Origin: Affinundibacterium nitidum
GTDB taxonomy: Bacteria; Pseudomonadota; Gammaproteobacteria; Burkholderiales; Burkholderiaceae_D
Direction: 5' to 3'
Length of the DNA stretch: 64,000 bases
Assembly: GCF_014284155.1 (NCBI RefSeq)
Contig: NZ_JACOFZ010000001.1
Location: forward strand, 310,001-374,000
Shown here: positions 8,359 to 17,134 of the stretch, one piece after another
Position numbering within the stretch: position 1 is the first letter of the stretch
Layout of the letters: each line of letters starts with the position of its first letter
Program-made: the position numbers and the translations under genes
Notes under the pieces: model-generated
What the model saw: the letters and a program-made list of their open reading frames with translations, nothing else
The model's database searches: none
Told to the model about the DNA's origin: nothing

Positions 8359-8648
8359 CCTCATCCATTTCGCCGCGCAAACCTCCCGGCTATGTTAAAA
8401 CAGAAGTGACTTTAGTTCATCCAATCAAATCTTGGGCGTGGGATTTCCTCGCATTCAAGAGAAAGCTCACACTCAAAAGACAATAAAGTATCCGAGTTTA
8501 TGCATACTGGGACTCAGATCTACTTGTCTCTGAAGCCTATTCTGCTAAAATTGACGCCTACTTATAACCAAAACGAATACGCTTATTCGTTTTGGTTATA
8601 AGCAGTGAAAATTATCGTCAATTGCTCTCTTTCGCCTCCTTGGAAACC
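8359..8648. other. Intergenic region upstream of the desulfurase fusion
   Basis: These 290 bases separate the lipid operon from the desulfurase fusion gene. I see no gene or clear factor-independent terminator. The only strong structure is the perfect inverted repeat at 8561-8602. A TATAAC sequence (8563-8568) lies within the left arm and could be a -10 box, but no convincing -35 box accompanies it. Confidence 0.6.
8561..8602. repeat. Perfect 19-bp inverted repeat with 4-base loop
   Basis: The left arm CTTATAACCAAAACGAATA (8561-8579) is the exact reverse complement of 8584-8602, separated by CGCT. It ends 46 bases before the ATG of the desulfurase fusion. There is no trailing T-run, so it is not a standard terminator in either direction. 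It may be an operator overlapping the promoter, a leader-RNA hairpin, or a small palindromic repeat element. Confidence 0.85.
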
Positions 8649-10751
8649 ATGTCAATTTCTTCCCGCGTTATTTACCTAGATTCAAATGCTACTACGCCTG
8701 TCATGCCGCTTGCCCTTGAAGCAGCACGCGCTGTTATGGAAGATGACTATGGCAATCCAAGCAGTGTACATAGCAGTGGTTTGCAAGCCAAAGCGGTGAT
8801 GGAGCAAGCAAGAGCCACTGCTTGCGACTTGCTTGGGTGTTCAGAAGGCAAACTTCTCTTTGTGAGTGGCGCGACAGAAGGTATACAAACAGCGGTGTTT
8901 TCAGCTCTGCTCGCACTCCGCGAAAAACAGGCGCAGGATGAAAAAGTAGGGACTGATCTTTTATATGGTGCGACTGAACACAAAGCTGTACCTGAGTCTC
9001 TCCATCACTGGAATACTGTTCTTAATTTGAATTTCCGTATCCTTGCTATTCCCGTCGACAATGCTGGTCGGCACGACTTAAAATTCATCGAAGAACATAT
9101 TCAAGACGCCGGTTTGATTTGCACCATGGCGGCTAACAATGAAACAGGTGTTATTACCGATTTAGTGAGTATTGAAAATCTCATCAAAGATAGCCCGGCA
9201 TATTGGTTGGTCGATGGTGTTCAAGCACTCGGAAAACTTCCACTGAAACTCAATCAGCACAGGATCGACTATTCCCTTTTCTCTGGACATAAGCTTTATG
9301 CGCCAAAAGGAATCGGCATGCTATACGTGCACAAGGATGCGCCGTTTACACCATTGCTAGCAGGTGGTGGCCAGGAGAGTAGCTTACGCTCGGGTACTGA
9401 AAACGTATCGGGAATCGCCGCGCTTGGTGCAGTGATGAAAGCCTTGGGTGATGGCATCAGCTTTCGTGATCACGCGACGCTCAGTCGATATCGCTTACAG
9501 CTTTTGGAGGCGATGCGTGATGCATTTCCTGGCTTAATACTGAATGCTTCGCTAGAAGAAAGTCTACCGACGACACTCAATTTTTCAGTCCCAGGTTTGA
9601 CCAGCAAAGAAATTCTTGATCTGTTTGATGCTGCAGATGTACGCGTCAGCGCAGGATCTGCCTGCAGTGCTGCAAAGGCCCAGCCAAGTTTCGTTTTGCA
9701 AGCAATGGCGTTACCTGAATGGCAGGCAGCTAGCGCAGTGCGTGTATCATTTGGCCCTGCTACCACCCAAGATTATATTGATGAGGCATGCAAACGTGTG
9801 CGCGTATGCGGTGAAGCTTTGCGCAAGACTTGCATGGTGACAGGTGACATTGAGCCCCTGCCGGCAGATGGCGTAATGCAACTCAGTTTTGGCGCCGCAT
9901 GTACTTGGATCATTGCAAACGCGGCCACTAAAGAGTGCGTGGTGATTGATCCACTTCCTGAATTAATTGAACGAATTGCGAAGTATATGCGCTGTCAACA
10001 TTACTCGGTAAAGGCTGTACTGGCAACGAACAGTCATCCTCAGCAAGATCTTCATAATTCATCTTTAATCAAGCTATTAGCAGATGCGTATTCGGGCGCA
10101 CAGAACGACGATCCAAGCGGATTCTATACCGACTCAAACTCGTCAAGTTTGGAGAGCTCTGAAAAGTATCTAAGCTTAGGCAAAATGAAAATTCGGAAGT
10201 TGGATTCCCAACTGCAAACGGAAACACACTTTGTCTATCTGTATGGTTCAACAGAATCACAAATACAATTCGCTTTTTGCGGTGATGTATTACGCAATGA
10301 ACGCCTAAGCAACGAACAAAGAAGCGACATCGAGAATCAGTTTTCAAAGCATACCTTGATTTGTGTCGCACATGACTTTGAAAAACAACTCGTATCCCGC
10401 CTCGAGTCATCTCAAGAGTGCAAGCTAGAAGATGTAACGATCCCATCTTCAGGTCTCAACGAGTTTCTTCGCACGCACCCAGGCACCGTCATGGTAGATG
10501 TACGAGAACCATACGAACAGCAGTTAAGCCATTTCGATGTACCAGCTGGTACTGAGGTTTTGCACGTGCCTTTAAGTCGTTTAGCCAACGGCGTAGATAG
10601 ATGGTTACGCACAGAAGACCACGCAAAAGCCCCTCTTCTGTTTTTCTGTCGTACTGGAGGCCGCAGCTCGCAAGCCGTTCAATGCCTACGACGTTTAGGA
10701 TATGCTAATGCATGGCATATTGCAGGAGGCCTAGCGCTCTGGCAACACTAG
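8649..10751 (+). CDS. Three-domain fusion: cysteine desulfurase, degenerate MBL (ETHE1-like), rhodanese
   Basis: A 700-residue sulfur-handling protein. Residues 1-400 are a NifS/IscS-type PLP cysteine desulfurase with His111 (TEHKAV), PLP lysine K215 (SGHKLYAPKG) and the persulfide cysteine C339 in SAGSACSA. Residues about 404-581 resemble the metallo-beta-lactamase fold of ETHE1 persulfide dioxygenases: VVIDPLPELIERI, FCGDVL and CVAHDF are recognisable, but the HxHxDH metal motif is replaced by NSHPQQD (461-467), so iron binding is unlikely. Residues about 605-700 are a rhodanese with catalytic C667 in CRTGGRSS. The protein could pass the desulfurase persulfide directly to the rhodanese Cys (inference). 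The ATG at 8649 was chosen because upstream codons run into the inverted repeat. Confidence 0.9.
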   Translation: MSISSRVIYLDSNATTPVMPLALEAARAVMEDDYGNPSSVHSSGLQAKAVMEQARATACDLLGCSEGKLLFVSGATEGIQTAVFSALLALREKQAQDEKVGTDLLYGATEHKAVPESLHHWNTVLNLNFRILAIPVDNAGRHDLKFIEEHIQDAGLICTMAANNETGVITDLVSIENLIKDSPAYWLVDGVQALGKLPLKLNQHRIDYSLFSGHKLYAPKGIGMLYVHKDAPFTPLLAGGGQESSLRSGTENVSGIAALGAVMKALGDGISFRDHATLSRYRLQLLEAMRDAFPGLILNASLEESLPTTLNFSVPGLTSKEILDLFDAADVRVSAGSACSAAKAQPSFVLQAMALPEWQAASAVRVSFGPATTQDYIDEACKRVRVCGEALRKTCMVTGDIEPLPADGVMQLSFGAACTWIIANAATKECVVIDPLPELIERIAKYMRCQHYSVKAVLATNSHPQQDLHNSSLIKLLADAYSGAQNDDPSGFYTDSNSSSLESSEKYLSLGKMKIRKLDSQLQTETHFVYLYGSTESQIQFAFCGDVLRNERLSNEQRSDIENQFSKHTLICVAHDFEKQLVSRLESSQECKLEDVTIPSSGLNEFLRTHPGTVMVDVREPYEQQLSHFDVPAGTEVLHVPLSRLANGVDRWLRTEDHAKAPLLFFCRTGGRSSQAVQCLRRLGYANAWHIAGGLALWQH

Positions 10752-10762
10752 TCATCAAAAAA

Positions 10763-10804
10763 ATAAAAAAGACTTGCAACGCTACGCTGCAAGTCTTTTT
10801 TTTT
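10763..10804. terminator. Bidirectional factor-independent terminator
   Basis: The hairpin GACTTGCA-N8-TGCAAGTC is flanked by an A-run on the left and a T-run on the right. It lies 12 bases after the stop of the desulfurase fusion and about 40 bases beyond the stop of the convergent small lipoprotein gene, so it can serve both. Confidence 0.88.
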
Positions 10805-10810
10805 GTCGCT

Positions 10811-10834
10811 TTTCTTTATCGTTTTTCTTTATCG
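10811..10834. repeat. Short tandem duplication TTTCTTTATCG
   Basis: The 11-mer TTTCTTTATCG is present at 10811-10821 and 10824-10834 (period 13 bp), between the terminator and the stop of the small lipoprotein gene. It looks like a slippage duplication of no clear function. Confidence 0.7.
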
Positions 10835-10842
10835 ATTAAAGA

Positions 10843-11079
10843 TCACTTACGGCCCAATGGATCTGTTGGAGTCGCTGCACGAGGCATATTGATCATGTCG
10901 TCACCACTTACCGTCTTCACGTCAGAATTACGCTTGGATTTCTTTTGAGGGAGCATGCTGCCAGTTGTATATTCACGCTCAACTGCGACACTCGGATCAG
11001 TGGGCGCATTTGTATCTACTGATGCACAAGCGCATAGATTTAACAACACAACGATAGCAATAATTGATTTCATCTTCAT
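10843..11079 (-). CDS. Small lipoprotein of unknown function
   Basis: A predicted 78-residue lipoprotein. Starting at the ATG at 11079 (GAGAGA ribosome site 5 bases upstream) gives MKMKSIIAIVVLLNLCACAS, a signal peptide with lipobox LCAC. The mature part is only about 60 residues, polar and probably disordered (PQKKSKRN, then MPRAATPTDPLGRK). Earlier in-frame starts add a charged segment ahead of the signal peptide and are unlikely. I do not recognise a family. It converges on the desulfurase fusion, sharing a terminator. Confidence 0.72.
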   Translation of the reverse strand: MKMKSIIAIVVLLNLCACASVDTNAPTDPSVAVEREYTTGSMLPQKKSKRNSDVKTVSGDDMINMPRAATPTDPLGRK

Positions 11080-11327
11080 GATCTCTCTTCTAAAAAAGTT
11101 CCGTTCTAAATGGTTGTATCCAACTACTTCACCTGTAAGGGAGCGAACATATCTCTGCTGGACAATTTCGCTCTCTGTGCAATTGACTAGCGCAATCACC
11201 TCGAAGAATTACAACCTTCTACAAATGTAGTACGACAACTGTAGTAAAAGCTGCGAACCTTGTCAACTGATTTACCAAAATTTCAAATAAATCAATCGAG
11301 CAAAAGCAAAAAAATCAAAAACAAAGT

Positions 11328-13214
11328 CTATTTCCAATCACCTCGAAGATTTTTTACCACCTCTTGCAAGTGTCCTGGGGTCACTGATGCAGGCTCCTGG
11401 GGTTCGCCCACAACTAGTTCAAGGCGGGAGAATGGACCGCGTCGGAAAGAACGCTGGAACGGATTGCCCTTATCCCGAGATAAGAAACTTCCCCATAATC
11501 CACGCAAAGCCATTGGAATAACAGGAACGGGAGTGCGCTCGATAATTTTCATCACGCCCCCTTTGAACTCGTTAATTTCGCCATCTTTGGTCAATTTACC
11601 TTCAGGAAAAATACACACAAGATCGCCTTCGTGCAAAGCTTGAGCGATATCGATGAAAGATTTTTCCATCAACCATGGATCTTCTTTTGCCGGTGCGATG
11701 GGGATTGCTTTCGCGGTCCGAAATACCCATGACAAAAACGGAATTTTAAAAATGCCATGGTCCATCACAAAACGAATTGGACGTGGGCTGTAAGCCATGA
11801 TTACGATGGCGTCCATGTAGCTTACATGGTTGCAAACTAAGACGGCTGGTCCTTCATCTGGAATGCGGTCAACATCAATACCGCGCACACGATGAACGGT
11901 ATGAATCAAGAGCCACGCCACGAAACGCATTAAGAATTCAGGTACGACACTAAAAATATAAATAGCAACCAAGCCATTTAATACCGCTGTTGCCATGAAT
12001 ATCTGCGGAATCGTGAAACCTTGTTTCAGCATTAGCATTGCAGCTAAAGAAGCCACAACCATGAACAATGCATTCATGATATTCATACCTGCAATTGTGC
12101 GAGAAAGGTGCTTAGGATCGCATCGTGTTTGGATCAAAGCAAACAAGGGAACAATATAGAGTCCACCAAAGATACCTATCATCACGATATCAAACATAAT
12201 TTTCCAGCTACCGGTCTGCTGCATGAACGACCACGCATCCACTGTTGTTTGGTTCGTATAAGCGAGACTAGACAAGAACAGATCAAAACCGAACAAGGAT
12301 AAACCGATCGCACCAAATGGTACCAAGCCGATCTCAACTTTATGGCCTGATAGACGTTCACATAGCAATGAACCAGCACCGATTCCAAAAGAAAAAACCG
12401 TCAACAATAAAACAAAAACACCATGGTCGCCATGTAGATAATCTTTAGCATAAAGTGGAAATTGGGCGAGTACGATCGCACCATAAAACCAAAACCACGA
12501 GTTTGCCAGTAATGATAAAAATACCGGTCGATTTTGACTGCTAAATCGAATATTGCGGACTGTCTCTGTCGCAGAGTTCCAATTAATCTTTAACTCTGGA
12601 GCTGGTGCTGGAGAATCTGGAATACGCAGACTCGCAAGCCATCCAATGATCGCAATCACAATCGTGCCGCCAGCCACCAGCTCAATGCCCCATGGTTTAT
12701 GCACTACCAGCATCGCGCCAAGAATCTCACCGAGCAAAATACCAACAAAGGTTCCCATCTCGATGACACCATTCCCACCAACGAGTTCATCTGAACGTAA
12801 GTGTTGAGGTAAATAAGCGTATTTGACTGGACCGAATAATGTGGAATGAATCCCCATACCTGCGACTGCAACAATCAACAGCCAGAGTTGGTGGTTCATC
12901 CAACCGATTGCAGCGATGATCATAATGCCGATCTCGAGCAATTTAACATAGCGGGCAACTTTGCCTTTCTCGAATTTATCGGCTAGCTGTCCTGAGGTCG
13001 CTGAAAAGAGCACGAAAGGCAAAATGAATAAACCAGGAATTAGGTTATTCAACAAGCCAACATCCATATTTGTCCAAGACAAAGCATCGTAAGTCAGGAT
13101 CGTCAGCAGAGCGGTTTTGAACACATTATCATTAAATGCACCAAAAAATTGTGTCCAGAAAAATGGCGCGAAACGGCGCTCTTTTAGAAGTGAGAACTGA
13201 CTATGTTGGCTCAT
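11328..13214 (-). CDS. MFS transporter-acyltransferase fusion (LplT-PlsC type)
   Basis: A 628-residue inner-membrane protein. Residues 1 to about 420 are an MFS carrier resembling the lysophospholipid flippase LplT (FFGAFNDNVFKTAL, then LPQHLRSDELVGGNGVIEMG). Residues about 445-628 are a PlsC-type acyltransferase with the NHVSYMD (HX4D) motif at 462-468 and FPEG at 536-539. In E. coli LplT and the acyltransferase Aas are separate partners that flip and re-acylate lysophospholipids; here both roles lie in one chain, without the Aas acyl-ACP synthetase domain. I chose the ATG at 13214 because the longer frame adds an unrelated N-terminus that includes the terminator hairpin. Confidence 0.9.
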   Translation of the reverse strand: MSQHSQFSLLKERRFAPFFWTQFFGAFNDNVFKTALLTILTYDALSWTNMDVGLLNNLIPGLFILPFVLFSATSGQLADKFEKGKVARYVKLLEIGIMIIAAIGWMNHQLWLLIVAVAGMGIHSTLFGPVKYAYLPQHLRSDELVGGNGVIEMGTFVGILLGEILGAMLVVHKPWGIELVAGGTIVIAIIGWLASLRIPDSPAPAPELKINWNSATETVRNIRFSSQNRPVFLSLLANSWFWFYGAIVLAQFPLYAKDYLHGDHGVFVLLLTVFSFGIGAGSLLCERLSGHKVEIGLVPFGAIGLSLFGFDLFLSSLAYTNQTTVDAWSFMQQTGSWKIMFDIVMIGIFGGLYIVPLFALIQTRCDPKHLSRTIAGMNIMNALFMVVASLAAMLMLKQGFTIPQIFMATAVLNGLVAIYIFSVVPEFLMRFVAWLLIHTVHRVRGIDVDRIPDEGPAVLVCNHVSYMDAIVIMAYSPRPIRFVMDHGIFKIPFLSWVFRTAKAIPIAPAKEDPWLMEKSFIDIAQALHEGDLVCIFPEGKLTKDGEINEFKGGVMKIIERTPVPVIPMALRGLWGSFLSRDKGNPFQRSFRRGPFSRLELVVGEPQEPASVTPGHLQEVVKNLRGDWK

Positions 13215-13255
13215 GGAAATACTGAGTAGAATGATAGGAAAGACAATTCTAAAGT

Positions 13256-13291
13256 AAAACACCCGCAGCAGGAGAGTGCGCGGGTGTTTTT
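13256..13291 (-). terminator. Factor-independent terminator downstream of the serine hydrolase gene
   Basis: A hairpin with arms AAAACACCCGC (13256-13266) and GCGGGTGTTTT (13280-13290). On the minus strand it follows the serine hydrolase stop (13367) and precedes the MFS-acyltransferase start (13214), with a T-run after the stem. Confidence 0.75.
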
Positions 13292-13366
13292 GTCGACGAA
13301 TAGCTGGCCCAAACGTCGTTTCCATGCTGAGATGTCGTTTTGACGCAGCACGAACTTGCAGCTGAC

Positions 13367-14995
13367 TTATTGCTTCTCAACCCGCTTTAAATCAAGGTCA
13401 TGAAAATCAAAGCTGAAATCAGTCAGCGGCGAGATTGCTTTCATAGAGATAGCGCTGGCGTTTCCATCTGTATCAAGCTGAAAATTGACGAATGCGTCCG
13501 CATTAAAGGTACGGTCATGCCATCTGACAACGAAGGTACTACCTTTATAAAACGATAAATCACCAATCAATGCGGGAGAACGTTTCGAAGCAAATTGCAT
13601 TTGTCCGTTTTTGCCAACTGAGATAGAAACCTCTCCAAACCAGTTGTCTTTGTAAGTACCCAAGTACGGTGCGGTATTTAATTTCACTTTGCCGTTGGCT
13701 TTGGTCTGTTCGTCAATTGCCTTCCAAATTTCTGCGACCATTTTGTCAGCTTCACCATTTCGCTTTGCCTGACGATCGGCGAACTCTTTAACACGGTCAA
13801 CCACTGGCATTCCAAAGTAGCTATCCTTAATTGTGTTAGTGATCGCGCTAAATGCAGCGCCCTGCTCTTGATTGGTCAGGACCACGATGCCAAGTTTCAA
13901 TTCAGGAATCAAGGTCACTTGCGTGACCATGCCGAGCAAACCACCAGTATGTGAAACTTGTTTATATCCTTTCACATCGTTGATGCCCCAACCAATACCA
14001 TAAGAATTGAAGTGTGTGTTGTAAGGACCGCCGTTCGGCCCCATCTGAATAATCGTGTGCGGAGACCACATCTCGTGTTGAGCCTGCTCGCTAAACAGAC
14101 GCTTGTCACCGTAGCTGCCTTTATTCAGTTGCATGCGTACCCATTTAGACATATCGTCAATATTGCTATAAATACCGCCAGCAGCGTTGATCACTTCATT
14201 TGGTCGAAATGGAACAACTTGTAACTGCCCATTGACGGCGACGTGTGGCTCAACTTTATTGCCCGCATTCTTAAGACGAGTAATTGACGCAGCGCTTGCA
14301 TTCATCTGCAAAGGCTGCATGATTTTCTGCTCAATGTACTCTTCCCAACTTAAGCCTGAAACACGCTTTATCACCTCACCGGCGATGATATACAAGTTAT
14401 TGTCATAATCAAACTGTGAACGGAAACTCGATGTTTGCTTCAAATAGCGTAGATTATGAATGACATCTTTGATCGTAAAATCGCTCCCATCTGGGAAAAA
14501 CATCAAATCGCCCGCTCCTAGACCCATGCCACTACGATGTGTCATCAAGTCCAGCACTGTGAATTCTTCGGTCACATAGGGGTTATACAGCTTAAATTCA
14601 GGAATGATGTTGTTGACCTTATCATTCCAACTTAGTTTTTTTTCGTCGACCAAGATTGCCAACGCCGCGGCGGTGAAAGCTTTGGAATTCGAAGCGATAC
14701 CGACTAATGTACTAGTCTCCATCGGCAATTTCGATTTAATATCACGAACGCCATATCCTTTTGCATGGATAAGCTTATCGTCCTTAATTACCGCAACTGA
14801 GATACCAGGAACATTAAACGTTTTCATGGCGCTCTCAACTACGCGATCAATCTGCTCTGAGGTGATGGTTGTCGGCGAAGCAGCTTTCACATCGGCTGCT
14901 TGCATCGAACCCACCTCTGCAAACGAAGGTAAGGACAAACAAAATCCCGCTAAACAAGCCGCAACTAGCAATGTCATTTTTCTCGGTTGAATCAT
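13367..14995 (-). CDS. Periplasmic serine hydrolase, class C beta-lactamase/esterase family
   Basis: A 542-residue penicillin-binding-protein-like serine hydrolase. A Sec signal peptide (TLLVAACLAGFCLSLPSFA) is followed by the SxxK nucleophile motif SNSK (S102, K105), the YDNN motif (YxN) in the middle of the domain and HTGG (KTG equivalent). The C-terminal 130 residues resemble the DUF3471-type beta-barrel tail often found on these enzymes. Relatives include D-aminopeptidases, esterases and carboxypeptidases; true beta-lactamase activity cannot be assumed. It lies 42 bases downstream of lolD on the same strand and may be co-transcribed with it. Confidence 0.9.
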   Translation of the reverse strand: MIQPRKMTLLVAACLAGFCLSLPSFAEVGSMQAADVKAASPTTITSEQIDRVVESAMKTFNVPGISVAVIKDDKLIHAKGYGVRDIKSKLPMETSTLVGIASNSKAFTAAALAILVDEKKLSWNDKVNNIIPEFKLYNPYVTEEFTVLDLMTHRSGMGLGAGDLMFFPDGSDFTIKDVIHNLRYLKQTSSFRSQFDYDNNLYIIAGEVIKRVSGLSWEEYIEQKIMQPLQMNASAASITRLKNAGNKVEPHVAVNGQLQVVPFRPNEVINAAGGIYSNIDDMSKWVRMQLNKGSYGDKRLFSEQAQHEMWSPHTIIQMGPNGGPYNTHFNSYGIGWGINDVKGYKQVSHTGGLLGMVTQVTLIPELKLGIVVLTNQEQGAAFSAITNTIKDSYFGMPVVDRVKEFADRQAKRNGEADKMVAEIWKAIDEQTKANGKVKLNTAPYLGTYKDNWFGEVSISVGKNGQMQFASKRSPALIGDLSFYKGSTFVVRWHDRTFNADAFVNFQLDTDGNASAISMKAISPLTDFSFDFHDLDLKRVEKQ

Positions 14996-15037
14996 GATAT
15001 CTCCCTAAATTGTTAGTAATCTCGCTGAACCAAACTT

Positions 15038-15757
15038 CTATGGCATTGCCACCAAGCCGTCATTATTTAAACGTAGGACGCGGTCGCACCGTTTCGCTAA
15101 TTCGGCGTCATGGGTAACGATGACGAAAGCAGTACCCAAGGTTTTCGACAGTTCCAATGTCAATGCAAATACCTGATCGGCAATACCGCGATCGAGATTG
15201 CCCGTTGGTTCATCCGCCAAGACACAGGCTGGCTCAGTAACTAATGCGCGAGCCAATGCCACACGTTGACGTTCACCGCCAGATAGTTCTCCTGGCACAT
15301 GCGTCAGCCGGTGTCCTAGTCCGACCCGATCCAAAATGACGCGTGCTTTTTCCTGCGCATCCGACCGTTTCATGCGGCGGATCAATAAGGGCATCGCGAC
15401 GTTGTCCAATGCCGAAAATTCTGCGAGTAGATGATGGAACTGGTAGACAAAACCTAGAGATTGATTGCGTAAATCACCGCGAGCTGTTTCGCTAAGACTT
15501 GCAAAATCTTGACCGTTCAAAGTCACAGAACCATTCGTTGGTGTATCAAGTCCACCTAGCAGATGTAACAAAGTAGACTTACCCGACCCCGAGGCACCAA
15601 CGATGGCGATCCTCTCCCCTGCCCTAATTGAAAAGTCGATATTACGAAGAACGCGAACAGCTTGTTCACCATCGCCGTAGGTTTTGGACAAGTTGCTGCA
15701 CGCAAGCACTGCTTGACCAGATAAAACTTGATTTTGGGTTTGCATTTTTTTACTCAT
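15038..15757 (-). CDS. lolD: Lipoprotein-releasing ABC transporter ATPase LolD
   Basis: A 239-residue ABC ATPase that powers release of outer-membrane lipoproteins from the inner membrane to LolA. Walker [10 protein letters not shown], the signature [15 protein letters not shown], Walker [13 protein letters not shown] and the H-loop THD are all present. The MacB/LolD-type [19 protein letters not shown] block supports LolD. The start at 15757 overlaps the stop of the permease gene by 8 bases (ATGAGTAA), which indicates translational coupling; the longer frame is antisense-like sequence inside lolC. Confidence 0.93.
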   Translation of the reverse strand: MSKKMQTQNQVLSGQAVLACSNLSKTYGDGEQAVRVLRNIDFSIRAGERIAIVGASGSGKSTLLHLLGGLDTPTNGSVTLNGQDFASLSETARGDLRNQSLGFVYQFHHLLAEFSALDNVAMPLLIRRMKRSDAQEKARVILDRVGLGHRLTHVPGELSGGERQRVALARALVTEPACVLADEPTGNLDRGIADQVFALTLELSKTLGTAFVIVTHDAELAKRCDRVLRLNNDGLVAMP

Positions 15758-17006
15758 AGCGCAGAGCCTCCGCTGGTTTGACACGGGCAGCGCGCCAGCT
15801 TGGGTAAATAGTGGCGAGGAAAGCGAGCACGACCGCAATACCACCAATAGCCCAAACGTCAGGCCAGTGTAGATCTGAAGGCAAAGTGCTAATCACGTAA
15901 ATTTCCTTATTCAAGAACTGTACGCCGAGAAGACGCTCAATAAAGGGAACAATCACATCAATGTTAAGTGCCACGATAACGCCTGAGATTACTCCTAAGG
16001 CAGTACCAAACAAACCAACCAGGCCACCTTGGATCATGAAAATTTTCATGATCGACAACGGCGATGCGCCCAAGGTGCGCAAGATTGCAATATCTGCTTG
16101 TTTTTCGGTGACTGTCATCACCAAGGTAGAAACCAAATTGAACGCCGCAACTGCGATAATGAGTGTCAAGATAATGAACATCATGGTCTTTTCAGTCTTC
16201 ACTGCAGCAAAGTAATTACTATTTTGCTGTGACCAATCACGGGCGATCAAACTACCACCGAGAGTGTGACTAAGCTCAAACGCCACTTGAGGAGCCTGAA
16301 GCATGTCTTTAATCTTCAAACGAACACCACTCGGTGCATCTTGCCTGAAAAATTTTTGTGCGTCGTTCAAATGAATAAACGCCATGCCAGAATCAAACTC
16401 GTAATGACCCGCTTCGAATACACCAACGACGGTAAAAGCTTTTAATCGAGGGATAGTGCCAGCCGGCGTAATTTGTCCTTCAGGAGCAGCCAATGTCACC
16501 TTCTCCCCGATACCCACGTGCATTGCACGTGCCAATTCAATTCCCAAAATAATATTGAAAGCCCCTTCTTTTAAATCAGTCAACTTCCCTGCTTTCATTT
16601 TAGTGGCCACCACCGAAACCTTTGGTTCTTCCTCGGGAAGAATACCGCGCAAGATCGCTCCACGCATAACGCCATCATTGATGATCATACTTTGAGCGTC
16701 TACATAAGGGGCTGCGCCAAGAACTGAGGTGTGTTTTTCTGCTTCCTTTGCAGTTAGCTTCCAATCCGGTATCACACCACTTGCATCAAACACCTCTATA
16801 TGCGGCAACACCGACAGCATGCGATCACGCACTTCTTTTTGAAAACCATTCATGACCGACAAAACGATGATCAATGCCGCCACACCCAACGCGATCCCTG
16901 CCATCGAGATTAAGGAAATGAATGAAATAAAACTGTTGCGGCTACTTCGTTTGCCTGCACGCGTGTATCGCAGACCAACCAGCCATTCGAACGAGAGATT
17001 CTTCAC
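15750..17006 (-). CDS. lolC: Lipoprotein-releasing ABC transporter permease LolC/LolE
   Basis: A 418-residue permease with four predicted transmembrane segments: one near the N-terminus ([23 protein letters not shown]) and three in the last 150 residues, with a large periplasmic MacB-type domain between. The [13 protein letters not shown] opening is characteristic of LolC/LolE. There is only one permease gene here, so it may act as a homodimer with LolD, as in bacteria with a single LolF-like subunit (inference). The best start is the GTG at 17006, which gives VKNLSFEWL; the frame is open to an ATG at 17126, so the start is uncertain. Confidence 0.9.
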   Translation of the reverse strand: MKNLSFEWLVGLRYTRAGKRSSRNSFISFISLISMAGIALGVAALIIVLSVMNGFQKEVRDRMLSVLPHIEVFDASGVIPDWKLTAKEAEKHTSVLGAAPYVDAQSMIINDGVMRGAILRGILPEEEPKVSVVATKMKAGKLTDLKEGAFNIILGIELARAMHVGIGEKVTLAAPEGQITPAGTIPRLKAFTVVGVFEAGHYEFDSGMAFIHLNDAQKFFRQDAPSGVRLKIKDMLQAPQVAFELSHTLGGSLIARDWSQQNSNYFAAVKTEKTMMFIILTLIIAVAAFNLVSTLVMTVTEKQADIAILRTLGASPLSIMKIFMIQGGLVGLFGTALGVISGVIVALNIDVIVPFIERLLGVQFLNKEIYVISTLPSDLHWPDVWAIGGIAVVLAFLATIYPSWRAARVKPAEALRYE

Positions 17007-17134
17007 AGAGATATAAATCCTGGGTAAAAAAATAAGAAAGTTCAGCAAATTACTGCTTTTTGTGTTTTCCAACAGCGAGCTACAAATAACATCGGATACA
17101 GAAAACCGCGCTAGTTTGCCATACAATACGACAA

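Noticed and set aside
8592-8648. TTG start for the desulfurase fusion inside the inverted repeat
   Set aside because: The added residues lack family sequence; ATG 8649 starts just before the conserved VIYLDSNATTP block.
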